64,000 nt of DNA from Hyphomicrobiales bacterium (GCA_900472395.1 UCHV01000007.1:331488-395487); one strand, 5' to 3'. Counted from the stretch's first letter, positions 18,358 through 27,857 are shown. Made by a program: numbers and translations. The notes: generated from the letters alone by a model not told the origin.

Positions 18358-18381
18358 CCGGTCCCAAAGCGGGCCGGTTTT
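18358..18381 (+). terminator. Hairpin with T-run after maf
   Basis: CCGGTCCC and GGGCCGG form a 7-8 bp stem (one T-G) with a short AAAGC-type loop, followed by TTTT. It may lower read-through into yacG. Confidence 0.5.
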
Positions 18382-18424
18382 CCAGATCGCGACCGCAGCT
18401 CCAGAAATATCGAAAGGACAAGAG

Positions 18425-18634
18425 ATGTCTGATCCGATCAAGACCGGCGGCAATGTGGAGCCGCTGCGCAAGACGATGCCGTGCCCGGTCTGCAGCAAGC
18501 CATCGGCACGCGACCATTATCCCTTCTGTTCCGACCGTTGCCGCCACCTCGATCTGTCGAAATGGCTGAACGGTTCTTACGCCATCCCGGTCGCGGATGA
18601 TGAGGCGAAGGCTGAAGGATCGGAAGAGAACTGA
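18425..18634 (+). CDS. yacG: DNA gyrase inhibitor / zinc-binding protein YacG
   Basis: 69 residues. The four zinc ligands are present as CPVC and CSDRC (C-X2-C ... C-X3-C), followed by the family-typical RCRHLDLSKWLNGSYAIPV. E. coli YacG binds GyrB and blocks DNA binding. The ATG at 18425 has AAAGGACAAGAG in front of it. Confidence 0.92.
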   Translation: MSDPIKTGGNVEPLRKTMPCPVCSKPSARDHYPFCSDRCRHLDLSKWLNGSYAIPVADDEAKAEGSEEN

Positions 18635-18825
18635 CGTAAGAGGTTGTTTTCAAGGGGCTTTCGCAGCTTCTGCACAGGGTGGTCCGGATAAAATCGCGTC
18701 ACCGTCAAAAAAGTGCAATGGAGCGCTTGCCATGGCCGAACAAGATGTTATAACCCCGCTCGCTCCCGGAGGAAAACTCCTCTGGTCAACCGGAAACGGT
18801 TGATAGGCTTAAACAAAGCCAAGAT

Positions 18826-18901
18826 GCCCGGATAGCTCAGTTGGTAGAGCAGCGGATTGAAAATCCGCGTGTCGGTGGTTCAAATCCGCCTCCGGGCACC
18901 A
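18826..18901 (+). tRNA. tRNA-Phe (anticodon GAA)
   Basis: Complete cloverleaf: acceptor GCCCGGA/TCCGGGC with encoded ACCA, D-arm AGCTCAGTTGGTAGAGC, anticodon stem GCGGA/TCCGC with loop TTGAAAA (anticodon GAA), and T-arm GGTGG-TTCAAAT-CCGCC. The length is 76 nt with CCA. Confidence 0.96.
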
Positions 18902-19074
18902 TTCCCTTCCCAAAATAAAATGCACATAAAGCGTCGGCAGTTTGTCGCATGTGTTGGCGTTCTGTCGTCATACGCTTGACACATGGCTCTCTCGGCGCAA
19001 GGCTGCGTAATCGCGGGCAGGGTGCCGGCTTATCCGTCGCTTGTCTGGACCCGCGGACAGGGAGGAATTTGCAT

Positions 19075-19308
19075 ATGACCTGGCAGATCGTGCTGAAGGA
19101 CGGTTCCCGTCACGAAGTCTCCGGCGAAATCCATTTTGACACCGTGCGCGGCACCAAGCGCATTTGCCCGAGCCCGATTGCCGGCAGCACGGATATCCTC
19201 GTGCGCGCCGTCGAGCAGCATGATGTCGTGCTGGAATCTCCGCATGGTCATCATTACAAGGCCGCGGTCGAAATGGTCGAGGGCAGGTGGCGGGTGGTCG
19301 GCGTTTAG
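19075..19308 (+). CDS. Small conserved-looking hypothetical protein
   Basis: 77 residues from ATG 19075, with a very strong ribosome site GGAGGAAT seven to eight bases upstream, which fixes the start. The protein (MTWQIVLKDGSRHEVSGEI...) is mixed beta-rich, soluble, with no signal peptide, and ends in WRVVGV. No family recognised. It stands alone after tRNA-Phe and converges with the flavoprotein gene 22 bp away. Confidence 0.7.
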   Translation: MTWQIVLKDGSRHEVSGEIHFDTVRGTKRICPSPIAGSTDILVRAVEQHDVVLESPHGHHYKAAVEMVEGRWRVVGV

Positions 19309-19330
19309 GCCGGCCGCGTCAAACACGTCG

Positions 19331-20557
19331 TCAACGTGCCAGCCAGGCCTGCATGCCGCGCGCTGCGGCCTGGCCGGTGGCAAAACATGCGGTGAGCAGA
19401 TAGCCGCCCGTCGGCGCTTCCCAGTCCAGCATCTCGCCGGCCACGAACAGGCCGGGGAGGGCGCGCAGCATGAAGTTTTCATCGATGGCGCTCTGGCGAA
19501 TGCCGCCGGCCGACGAGATCGCTTCGGCGATCGGCCGTGGTGCGACAAGCGGGATCGGCAGCGCCTTGATCCGTGCGGCGAGCTCGTCGGCATCGCTCAG
19601 CACATCCGGCGCCGTCAGTTCGCGCAGCAGGGCAACCTTGGCGCCATCGAGGCCGGCACCCTTGCGCAGCCGGTTGGAAAAGCTCGCCTTGCGGTCCTGT
19701 CGCGAGAGATCGCGTGCAAGACGCTCCTGGCTGCGGCCGGGCATCAGGTCGAGCAGCAGGGCGGCCTTGCCATTGGCGCGCAGCAGGTCGCGCAGGGTGG
19801 CAGCGTGGGCATAGACCAGGCTGCCCTCGATGCCATGGCGTGAAATCACGAATTCGCCGGGCAGTGAAACCCCGCCGTTCACCGAAGCCGTCACCGACTT
19901 GATCGGCGCGCCGGCGTTGCGTTCGCGGAAATGCTCGCTCCAGTCAATGTCGAAGCCGCAATTGGCAGGCATGAAATCGGCGATCGCGATGCCGCGTTCC
20001 TGCAGCCATGGCAACCAGCACGCATCGGAGCCAAGCCGTGGCCAGCTGGCGCCGCCCAATGCCAAGAGAACGGCATCGGCTTCGATAACCTTCATTCCGT
20101 CCGGTGTCTCCACCTGCAGGGCATTGCCGTCAAAACCCACCCAGCGGTGCCGGGTGAGGATCTCGACCCCGTGTTCGCGCAGCCGCGCCACCCAGGCGCG
20201 CAGCAGCGGCGAGGCTTTCATGACCGTTGGAAAAACGCGGCCGGAAGAGCCGGTAAAGGTCTCCGTGCCAAGCCCGGTCGCCCATTTGCGCACGTCATCC
20301 GGCGTGAAGGCCTCGAGCGATGTCCGCAACCAATCATTGGCCGCGCCATAACGGCCGGCGAAGCGGGGAAATTCTTCGGAATGGGTGATGTTGAGGCCGG
20401 ATTTGCCGGCGAGCAGGAATTTGCGTGCGACCGTCGGCATCGCTTCATAAACGGTGACGGCATGGCCGTCGCGCGAAAGCGTTTCTGCAGCCGTAAGGCC
20501 GGCCGGCCCACCGCCGATGATGGCGATGCGGTGTTTTTTCAGTGGGGCAGCCGTCAT
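19331..20557 (-). CDS. NAD(P)/FAD-dependent oxidoreductase of the HI0933/BaiN-like flavoprotein family
   Basis: 408 residues. A Rossmann dinucleotide motif IIGGGPAGLTAAE (~14-26) is followed by the ribose-binding acidic residue in VTVYEA, a middle insert domain, and the C-terminal LFVAGEMLDWEAPTGGYLL that is typical of HI0933-like flavoproteins (TIGR03862 subgroup). The physiological substrate is not known. It is a single gene on the minus strand, 85 bp upstream-adjacent to the TerC gene's stop. Confidence 0.85.
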   Translation of the reverse strand: MTAAPLKKHRIAIIGGGPAGLTAAETLSRDGHAVTVYEAMPTVARKFLLAGKSGLNITHSEEFPRFAGRYGAANDWLRTSLEAFTPDDVRKWATGLGTETFTGSSGRVFPTVMKASPLLRAWVARLREHGVEILTRHRWVGFDGNALQVETPDGMKVIEADAVLLALGGASWPRLGSDACWLPWLQERGIAIADFMPANCGFDIDWSEHFRERNAGAPIKSVTASVNGGVSLPGEFVISRHGIEGSLVYAHAATLRDLLRANGKAALLLDLMPGRSQERLARDLSRQDRKASFSNRLRKGAGLDGAKVALLRELTAPDVLSDADELAARIKALPIPLVAPRPIAEAISSAGGIRQSAIDENFMLRALPGLFVAGEMLDWEAPTGGYLLTACFATGQAAARGMQAWLAR

Positions 20558-20642
20558 GCCGGCTGCCCGGTCGTGTTGAGGAAGGCGTTTTGTCTGTCCA
20601 AGGTCCTGGCCATCTGCGCCTTCCTCTTTTCAGTTTGTCAGA

Positions 20643-21275
20643 TCAGGCCATCCATTGCTGGATGTAAGGCCACATCTGTTCCCAGCCGTGATAAAGCATC
20701 ATGCCGGCAACATAGACGATGACGGCGAGGCCGACATAGGCGATCCAGCGGTGGCGATGCAACAGGCGGGCCACGAAGTTGGCGGCAAGACCCATCAGCG
20801 CGATGGAGATGACCAGGCCGATAATGAGGACGGTCGTGTGATCCTGGGCGGCACCGGCAACGGCCAGAACGTTGTCGAGCGACATGGAAACGTCGGCGAT
20901 GACGATCTGCATGGCGGCCTGGGCAAACGTCTTCTTGACGCGGGTTTCGCCGGCCTCTTCTTCGGTGGCCGCGTGTTCGGCATTGTGTTCGGCCGAGCGC
21001 AGTTCGGTCCACATCTTCCAGCAAACCCATGCCAGAAGCAGGCCGCCGATGAATTGCAGGCCGATAATGCCGAGAAGCTGCGCGGTGACGGCGGCAAAAC
21101 CGATACGCAGGACGGTGGCGGCAATGATGCCGACGAGAATGGCCTTCTTGCGCTGCTCGGCCGGCAGGCCGGCGGCGGCGAGGCCGATGACGATGGCGTT
21201 ATCGCCAGCCAGCACGAGGTCGATGGCGATAACCTGCAAGAGAGCTGCAAATCCGGCAGCCGTGAAAATTTCCAT
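20643..21275 (-). CDS. TerC family integral membrane protein (YjbE type)
   Basis: 210 residues, almost entirely hydrophobic, with about seven predicted helices. The paired acidic membrane motifs IDLVLAGDNAIVIGLAA (~18-34) and VSMSLDNVLAVAG (~115-127) define the TerC/YjbE family, which is linked to metal (Mn2+) export or membrane-protein metalation. The loop between the halves carries a charged stretch (RSAEHNAEHAATEEEAGE). It is monocistronic on the minus strand. Confidence 0.88.
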   Translation of the reverse strand: MEIFTAAGFAALLQVIAIDLVLAGDNAIVIGLAAAGLPAEQRKKAILVGIIAATVLRIGFAAVTAQLLGIIGLQFIGGLLLAWVCWKMWTELRSAEHNAEHAATEEEAGETRVKKTFAQAAMQIVIADVSMSLDNVLAVAGAAQDHTTVLIIGLVISIALMGLAANFVARLLHRHRWIAYVGLAVIVYVAGMMLYHGWEQMWPYIQQWMA

Positions 21276-21466
21276 TGTGTCTCGTACCCTCTCCTGTGGA
21301 TGGCCGCATGGGGCCGTAAGCGATCAAGATCGTATCGGCACTATTTGTCCGGCCGTGCCGCAATCAACGCGTGACGCGGCGGTAACGGGCATAAAACCCG
21401 AGGATCACGGCTAATGACATTTGTGTGAGGATGGCAAGCAAAAACTTGCCATGGCCCCAACCCGTC

Positions 21467-22840
21467 TCAGGGCTTTGCCGGCAGGCGTGACTTCAATGCG
21501 GTGACGATGCGGTCGGCCAGTCCCTTGTAATCCTCGTCGAAATGGTGGCCGCCTTCGATGGCGACGGTTTCGACGCCGGATGTCGAAAGCGAGGGGCAGG
21601 GGTCCTCGTCGTCATCGGTGCCATAAATGCACTGCACGATTTTCGGATTGATTTTCTTCAGGTCCTCGACCGTATCGCCACCCTTGCCTTCGCCGGCAAC
21701 GCCGAGCCAGCCGGTCACGGAAATTTCGTAATCGACTTCACGTGCCAGGGCGAGCAGCGACATCTGCACCACATGCGATTTCGGTTCGGTTTCCAGAAGG
21801 TTGTAGGTGGCAGGCAGCACATCGGCACCGAAGGAATAACCGATCAGCAGCACATGTTTCACATTCCATTCGCGCCGGTAGTTGCGGATGATGCGGTCGA
21901 GATCGTCGGCCACCTGCTGCGGCTTCAGTTCGGTCCAGAAATAGCGAAGTGCATCCAGCCCGACCACCGGAATGCCTTCCGCCTGCAGCGTCGCGCCGAT
22001 TTCGCTGTCGATATCGCGCCAGCCGCCATCGCCGGAATAGATGATCGCCATCGTATCGAGCTTCGGTTTGGCATCGAGAATGGTCAGGGGAAGACCGAGC
22101 GGCTGGTCGGTATTGGCCGCCGCATCGATATGGTCGGACAGAGTTGCCGAAAGGATCTCGTCGGCCGATTTATCGCTGTCGTTGATGTCTATGTCGGTCC
22201 AGGTCTTTTCCAGGTCCTGCGCATGTGCCTTGCCGTCGGCATCGGCCTTGGGGGAGAAAAAGACCGTCACCGGCGCCGGTAGCGCCCCTTCGGTCAGCGC
22301 ATAGACGATGCCGCCGTCAACCGGCTTCTTGAGGGCCGGCGTACACAGTTCGCGGGTCAGGGGCACGCTTGCAACCGGATCGACGGCAATGGCTTCATCG
22401 ATCGTGGCCGGCGGGCTCTGCGCAATCATCGCCAGCACCAGTCCGCCGCCTGCGCCGATGCCGGCCAGTATCGGCCGGTGATAGCTGTTGTTGCCCATGG
22501 CGCGTTGCACCTGCTGGGCCACCGACTCGATGTCGGAGATCATGTAGATGCAGTCCTGCGGATCCTTGGCGAGCGACGCCATGTAGCTGGGGAAATCGAT
22601 GCCGATGACGATGGCGCCCTTTTGCGTCAGCGCCTTGGCCTGCGTCTCTTCCGCCTCACCCCAACCGGCCTTGTCCGAAACGAGAAAAACGCTCGAGGTC
22701 ACGTCGCCGCTTGGCTGAAAGATATGCGGCGAGGGGATCAGCCCCGTGTCGTAACTTGCAGGCGCCTGTTGCGCCGATGCTGGCAGGGCGATGCCGGCGG
22801 TCAACGCGGCGGTGAGTGCGCAGGAAATCAGACGGTTCAT
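21467..22840 (-). CDS. acvB: Periplasmic lysyl-phosphatidylglycerol hydrolase AcvB
   Basis: 457 residues with a signal peptide (cleavage near ALPASAQQA). Two alpha/beta-hydrolase-like halves are visible; the second carries the nucleophile elbow GYSFG (G-X-S-X-G) and a late His in GGHHFDEDYKG. This fits the AcvB/VirJ family. In Agrobacterium tumefaciens AcvB is known to hydrolyse lysyl-PG made by LpiA, and in Rhizobium tropici the homologue AtvA supports acid tolerance. Its start overlaps the lpiA stop by 4 bp (ATGA), so the two genes are coupled, as in those species. Confidence 0.93.
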   Translation of the reverse strand: MNRLISCALTAALTAGIALPASAQQAPASYDTGLIPSPHIFQPSGDVTSSVFLVSDKAGWGEAEETQAKALTQKGAIVIGIDFPSYMASLAKDPQDCIYMISDIESVAQQVQRAMGNNSYHRPILAGIGAGGGLVLAMIAQSPPATIDEAIAVDPVASVPLTRELCTPALKKPVDGGIVYALTEGALPAPVTVFFSPKADADGKAHAQDLEKTWTDIDINDSDKSADEILSATLSDHIDAAANTDQPLGLPLTILDAKPKLDTMAIIYSGDGGWRDIDSEIGATLQAEGIPVVGLDALRYFWTELKPQQVADDLDRIIRNYRREWNVKHVLLIGYSFGADVLPATYNLLETEPKSHVVQMSLLALAREVDYEISVTGWLGVAGEGKGGDTVEDLKKINPKIVQCIYGTDDDEDPCPSLSTSGVETVAIEGGHHFDEDYKGLADRIVTALKSRLPAKP

Positions 22841-25446
22841 TTGCCAACCACTCCTCGAACGCCTCCACTGATGAGGAGGGTAACATCCATCAGCGCCAGC
22901 ATGGCGCCGGTGCCGCCGGAAACCGCAAGATAGCGCGGTTGCCAGCGGGGATGAAACTTTGATTTGAAGGCGCGCAGGCCCTTGAAGTTGTAGAAGCGCT
23001 CGCCGTGCTCGAACATCGTGCCGCCGATACGGTCCCAGACCGGCGCGATCTCGCGTTTCGACATGCCCGAAAGCGGCGCCATGCCGAGATTGAAGACCTG
23101 GTACCCATCGGCCTTGAGCTGTTCCAGCAGGCTGACGAACAGAAAGTCCATCGATCCCTTCGGTGCATCAGGCGCAAAACGCATGATGTCCACCGTGCCT
23201 TCGTGTTTGGTTTCGGTCACGAATACCGTCGCAAAGGCGACGACGCGCCCTTCCTTGCGCAGAAGCGCCACCGGTTGCGAGGTGACGTAGTCGTCGTCGA
23301 AGGCACCGAGCGAGAAGGTTTTTTCGCGGGTATTGTGTTCCGAAAGCCAGGCATCGGAAACGGCCCGAAGTTCGCCGAGAATGGCGGCCACGTCCGGCGG
23401 TGCGACGATGGAGAACTCCAGGCCTTCGCGTGCGCCCTTGCTCAGCGCTTGGCGCAGACCCGCCAGCTTGCCGCCCTTCAATTCGAAATGCGGCAGGTTC
23501 ACCGATGCCATCTCACCGAGCTTGAAGGCGCGAAGGCCCGCATCGGCGCAATAGGAAAGAAGCGAGGGCGAGACCTGATAAAGGACCGCGCGGCCGCCGG
23601 CGGCACGCGCCGTCTCCACGAAACGCCATATCAGTTCCGCCGTATCGTCGGCCACGCCGATCGGATCGCCGAGCGCGATCCATGAGCGGCCCTGAATGCC
23701 GTACATGATGAAGGCCTTGCCGCTGTCGGCGAACATCACGCGCTTGTCGCCCATGCGCACCAGATTGGCGTCGGCGATATCCTGTGTTCCGGCAATGGTG
23801 ATGGCGCGTTCGAGATCTTCCGGCAGCAATTGTTCCGGGCGGCTGAAGGCGGGCCGCAGCAGGCTGAAAAAGGCAATCGCCGAGGCCGCAACCGTCAGCG
23901 CCAGAAGCGCGCGAAGGCTGCGCGGTGCTTCCTCGCTGAATTCGAACTGCCACCAGAGATCGCGGCTGTAATCGACATCGCGGTAAACGAAAAACAGGAT
24001 GGCGATGGCGCTGGCGATGATCACCAGCAATGCCGCAAGCCATGCCGGGCTGAGCGCCTGCCCGAAAAGCGAGGCCGGGCGGTTGAAGCGCTTCACGTTG
24101 AGGATAAGCGCGAAGATGAAGATGGCTAGAACCGTTGCCTCGACAACCGCGATGCCCTTGAGAAAGGCAAACACAAATGCGCCTGCGGCAGCAATCAGCG
24201 AAACCCACCATGCGCCATCGAGGCGCTGGCCAAGCCCGCGCGAGGCAATTGCCAGAATAAGACCGAGCAAGCTTGAAAACAGATGCGCGCCTTCGATCAC
24301 CGGCAGCGGCAGGAAGGCGGAAAGGAAATCGAGATTGGTATCCGGCGTCGGCGTCACGCTCGAAAAGATCAGCATTGCCCCGAGTATCAGGCCGTAGGCG
24401 GAGAGAAGATGCGGCGCCAGGCGGACGGCCATATTGCCGATATCGTTGGCCACCGGATGCTGCATCGCCTCGCGCAGTTCCGCGCCGACCACCAGAAGAA
24501 CGGCAATCACCAGCGGCAGAACGTGGTAGATCATGCGGTAGAGAACGAGACTGCCAAGCAGGGCATCGATGCTGATGGCATTGCCGAGCGCGCCGAGCAT
24601 GACGGTTTCGAACACGCCGAGGCCGGCCGGCACGTGGCTGAGCACGCCAAGGCCGACGGCGGTCGCATAGATCGCAAAGAAGGTTGGCCAGCCGACATTG
24701 GTTTCCGGCAGCAGCATGTAAAGCACGGAGGCGGAGGCTGCGATATCGAGCGCGGTGATCAGGAACTGCCGCGACGAGGTCAGCGTATCGGGCAGGCGAA
24801 GTTTCAGCCTGCCGATGGCAATAACCCGGCCATTGCGACCCAGGATCAAAAGGCCGACCAGAACAGCGATGACGGCGAGCGCAATCAGCCGCAGGACATT
24901 GGCATCCATACCGGCAACGGTGGCAAGGCGTGGTGCCGTCACCAGCGTGGAAAGGGCGCTGACGGCCAGAAGCCCGATGCCGAAGGCGAGCGTGACGAAG
25001 GCGATGACGCGCGCGATTTCCTCCGGCGTCAGCCCGAGACGGGAATAGGTGCGGAAACGGATGGCGCCACCGCTGAGCGCACCGAAGCCCGCCGTGTTGC
25101 CGATCGCATAGGCGCTGAAGGCCGTCATGGAGACGGGCGCCGTCGGCAGCTTGCGGCCGATATAGTCCAGTGCGTTGAGATCGTAGCAGATCAGCGCTGC
25201 AAAACTGAGGCCGGTAAACAGGATCGCCAGCGCAACCGACGTCCATGTCGTCTGCGACAGCGCTTCGAGCACCTCGTCATAACGAACTTCATGGGTCAGG
25301 TTGTAGGCCGCCACCGTCATCAGGCCGAAAACGGCGATCACGGCAAGCGAGGTGAAATAAACTTTGAACCGAACGAAAGCCGCCAGCAGCGGATGACGTT
25401 CAGGTTCATCGGTGGCGGTTGTATCTGAGGGTATCACTTGGAGCAC
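22837..25446 (-). CDS. lpiA: Lysyl-phosphatidylglycerol synthase / flippase LpiA (MprF family)
   Basis: 869 residues. The N-terminal ~540 residues contain many hydrophobic helices (flippase part). The C-terminal ~300 residues are the cytosolic aminoacyl-PG synthase domain with a GNAT-like fold, which uses Lys-tRNA to modify phosphatidylglycerol; RSWIALGDPIG and LFVSLLEQLKADGYQVFNLG are recognisable there. Cationic lysyl-PG lowers susceptibility to cationic peptides, and lpiA is acid-inducible in rhizobia. It is the first gene of the operon with acvB. Confidence 0.95.
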   Translation of the reverse strand: MLQVIPSDTTATDEPERHPLLAAFVRFKVYFTSLAVIAVFGLMTVAAYNLTHEVRYDEVLEALSQTTWTSVALAILFTGLSFAALICYDLNALDYIGRKLPTAPVSMTAFSAYAIGNTAGFGALSGGAIRFRTYSRLGLTPEEIARVIAFVTLAFGIGLLAVSALSTLVTAPRLATVAGMDANVLRLIALAVIAVLVGLLILGRNGRVIAIGRLKLRLPDTLTSSRQFLITALDIAASASVLYMLLPETNVGWPTFFAIYATAVGLGVLSHVPAGLGVFETVMLGALGNAISIDALLGSLVLYRMIYHVLPLVIAVLLVVGAELREAMQHPVANDIGNMAVRLAPHLLSAYGLILGAMLIFSSVTPTPDTNLDFLSAFLPLPVIEGAHLFSSLLGLILAIASRGLGQRLDGAWWVSLIAAAGAFVFAFLKGIAVVEATVLAIFIFALILNVKRFNRPASLFGQALSPAWLAALLVIIASAIAILFFVYRDVDYSRDLWWQFEFSEEAPRSLRALLALTVAASAIAFFSLLRPAFSRPEQLLPEDLERAITIAGTQDIADANLVRMGDKRVMFADSGKAFIMYGIQGRSWIALGDPIGVADDTAELIWRFVETARAAGGRAVLYQVSPSLLSYCADAGLRAFKLGEMASVNLPHFELKGGKLAGLRQALSKGAREGLEFSIVAPPDVAAILGELRAVSDAWLSEHNTREKTFSLGAFDDDYVTSQPVALLRKEGRVVAFATVFVTETKHEGTVDIMRFAPDAPKGSMDFLFVSLLEQLKADGYQVFNLGMAPLSGMSKREIAPVWDRIGGTMFEHGERFYNFKGLRAFKSKFHPRWQPRYLAVSGGTGAMLALMDVTLLISGGVRGVVGK

Positions 25447-25612
25447 CTGGGTAGAAGGCTTCGCTATTTACCGTCGTTACCCGACACCAAATAGAGTGCA
25501 AGCCATCCCTGTCCAATCAGGCGGAATTTCGACCGGGAAAAAGAAGAAATCTCGCGATGCCGCGCGGGTTCATCTGCGTTGTGCCGCCGTAAAGTATCGG
25601 CGGTGATCGCGA

Positions 25613-25726
25613 TCAGAGAACTTTGCGGTGAACGAGCGCGCGTTTCTGGTCCAGTTTAAGGATCTGCAGCATTGCAACCAGAAAAGTGATAGAAATAAAC
25701 ATTGCGCATGCTTGAAGAACAATCAT
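25613..25726 (-). CDS. Putative 37-residue single-pass membrane peptide
   Basis: The minus strand reads MIVLQACAMFISITFLVAML followed by QILKLDQKRALVHRKVL and a TGA. The ATG at 25726 has GGAGAGAGAG upstream at good spacing. Residues 2-23 form one hydrophobic helix, and the tail is cationic (K, R, H), giving an N-out/C-in tendency. It lies upstream of lpiA on the same strand but is separated from it by ~165 bp, and is divergent from the che operon. A longer out-of-frame reading through the same bases (25656-25871) is not protein-like. No family recognised. Confidence 0.5.
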   Translation of the reverse strand: MIVLQACAMFISITFLVAMLQILKLDQKRALVHRKVL

Positions 25727-26189
25727 TGCTCTCTCTCCGAAGGCGGTCATAGCCGGGGCATGATATAGTATTGCACGTCAAGCTTGCTCCAGGCTGACGC
25801 ATTTCCACTTGGGAATTTTTTCCGAGCACCTGTCTATCCAAGTTTACGCATAAAAGACCTCGCCGCTGCACCGTTCATTAACCTTCGGGCAAGGAATTAA
25901 CCATACATATGAAGGTACACGGCGAAATGGCCGGACGTGCGTCCGACCGTCAGGCATGAGGCCGCCGACGCTGTACCGGTTTTGACCCGGTATCCCATCA
26001 TGACATTGCGAGAGCTGATCGGCTGGAAAGCCAGGCCGCTGCGGGTAACCACCGCGGCCCGAACTTCATGGCGTCGACTTTCGACGGTCGTGTCCCGAGG
26101 CTGGGCGGGCCCGGACAGGCCGACAGCAACGACAAAGACAGATTTTTCAGCGGTTCCGATCAGATCGGAACATCATCGGGGACTAGGTT
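25727..26189. other. Promoter region upstream of the che operon
   Basis: 463 bp before icpA. The part at 25740-25920 is AT-richer and contains two TTAACC(A) motifs; the remainder to 26189 looks like an untranslated leader. No coding frame with a ribosome site was seen. In relatives the che operon is under VisNR/Rem control, but I cannot point to their binding sites. Confidence 0.5.
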
Positions 26190-27809
26190 GTGGGGCAGGA
26201 TACGCCAACGGAACAGGCGAGAAACGCACAGGCAGGCAGCCTGCGTGACCGCCTTGCGTTTGCCGGCCTGGATGCCCAGCAATGCGAGCTGCTGCGACGC
26301 TTTCGCCCCCTTCTCGAAGAGCAGCTGAAGACCGGTCTTCGCGATCTGTTTCTGCGTTTTCAATCCTTTCCCGATGCCGCCCGCAATTTCGAAAACGAAC
26401 GCCAGCTCGATCGCCTGCACGATCTCCAGTCCTCGCATTGGAGCGTTCTGACCGACGCACGTTTCGATGCGCTTTATGCCGAGCGCGTCAAGGTTCTGTC
26501 CGATGCGCAAAGCCGCATGGGCCTCGATCCGCGCTGGCACGTTGCCGGCCATGCGGTCATGCTCGAACATCTGGTGGCGGCGTTGATCGAGCAGATCGGC
26601 GCGAAGTCCCTGCTGCCGGGCGCCCGTCGCCGCGACCAGGAAATTTCCGAAGCCATCTCCGCCGTCATCCGTCTTGTCATGGTGGATGTCGAGATTGCCG
26701 TTTCGCTGCGCTTCAACGAGTTGCGCCAGCGCCATCAGCGCGCCGCCGGCGAACAGCGCAAGGCCGACCAGACCCAGGCCGTCGATACGTTCTTCGATTT
26801 CGCCTCCGCCCTTTCTGTCAAGGATCTGACGGCCCGCATCGATACCGATGTGCCGGACGTCTATTCGGAACTGGCCGGCATTCTCAATCAAGCCGCCGAA
26901 GCCATGCGCGGTGCGATCGAAACCGTCGGCGACAAGATGAGCCGTGTCGATGCGCTGTCGTCCGGCCTCATCTCGGACGCCCACACCGTTGCCGGGGAAA
27001 CTGCCGATCATGCCAGGCAGATCGGTGAAACGTCGGGCGAGTTGCGAGACCTGACCATCCGTTTCCGCGATACCGCCGGCCGCACCGTTGCCGCGGAAAA
27101 GGCCGCCACCGAAACCCGCAAGTCGGTCGAGGAAAGCGGCGAGATCGTCGGGCGCGCCATCAGCGCCATGACCGACATCGAAAACTCGGCGGAAAAGATC
27201 GGCGAGATCATCGGCGTCATCGACGAGATCGCCTTCCAGACCAATCTTCTGGCGCTCAACGCCGGTATCGAAGCCGCACGTGCCGGCGATAGCGGCCGGG
27301 GTTTTGCCGTTGTCGCGCAGGAAGTCCGCGCTCTTGCCCAGCGTTCGGCGGATGCCGCCCGCGAGATCAAGACGCTGGTCACCGGCACGAAGAGCCAGGT
27401 GGGCGCAGGCGTCGACATGGTTCACCGCACGCAGGAAGCCATTGCCGGCATCGTCCGCCAGGTTTCCGACATCAATGAAAGCATTGCCGATATCGCCAGG
27501 GATAGCAGCGATCAGGTCGACTGTCTGAACCGCGTCACCGGCGAGATCGGCGAGATCGGCCACCGCGTCTCGGCGACGTCGGATGTTGCCCGTCGTTCCG
27601 GCGAAAATGCCGACGAGCTTCATACCGTCATTCTGGAACTCGGTCAGACGATCCGCGAATTCCGCATCGCCCGCCAGGCTCATGAAACGGCCCATCGCCA
27701 GCCGCAGCGCCTCCAGGTGCAGCAGCCGGAAGGTGAAGCCGACGCGAACGAATACCACAACCCGGTGCATCAACTGTTCTCGGCGCAGCTCGCCGGGTTC
27801 AGGGCCTGA
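26190..27809 (+). CDS. icpA: Soluble globin-domain chemoreceptor (IcpA type)
   Basis: 539 residues from GTG 26190, with no membrane helix. Residues ~15-150 form a protoglobin-like sensor domain of the globin-coupled-sensor family. A linker leads to an MCP signalling domain with the conserved hairpin tip DEIAFQTNLLALNAGIEAAR (~345-365) and GFAVVAQEVRALAQRSADAAREIK. Alignment by eye to HemAT (IHLRIGLLPKWY) puts Gln107 (AQSRMGLDPRW) where the proximal heme His should be, so heme binding is doubtful; His117 follows nearby. There is no typical C-terminal methyltransferase-tethering pentapeptide. It is the first gene of the che operon, like S. meliloti icpA. Confidence 0.9.
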   Translation: MGQDTPTEQARNAQAGSLRDRLAFAGLDAQQCELLRRFRPLLEEQLKTGLRDLFLRFQSFPDAARNFENERQLDRLHDLQSSHWSVLTDARFDALYAERVKVLSDAQSRMGLDPRWHVAGHAVMLEHLVAALIEQIGAKSLLPGARRRDQEISEAISAVIRLVMVDVEIAVSLRFNELRQRHQRAAGEQRKADQTQAVDTFFDFASALSVKDLTARIDTDVPDVYSELAGILNQAAEAMRGAIETVGDKMSRVDALSSGLISDAHTVAGETADHARQIGETSGELRDLTIRFRDTAGRTVAAEKAATETRKSVEESGEIVGRAISAMTDIENSAEKIGEIIGVIDEIAFQTNLLALNAGIEAARAGDSGRGFAVVAQEVRALAQRSADAAREIKTLVTGTKSQVGAGVDMVHRTQEAIAGIVRQVSDINESIADIARDSSDQVDCLNRVTGEIGEIGHRVSATSDVARRSGENADELHTVILELGQTIREFRIARQAHETAHRQPQRLQVQQPEGEADANEYHNPVHQLFSAQLAGFRA

Positions 27810-27857
27810 TGTGCCGATCATCGATTTTCTTTTTATGCCAACGACAAGGATCGGCTG

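Noticed and set aside
25656..25871. A 71-codon minus-strand frame
   Set aside because: It overlaps the 37-residue peptide out of frame, lacks a ribosome site, and is not protein-like.
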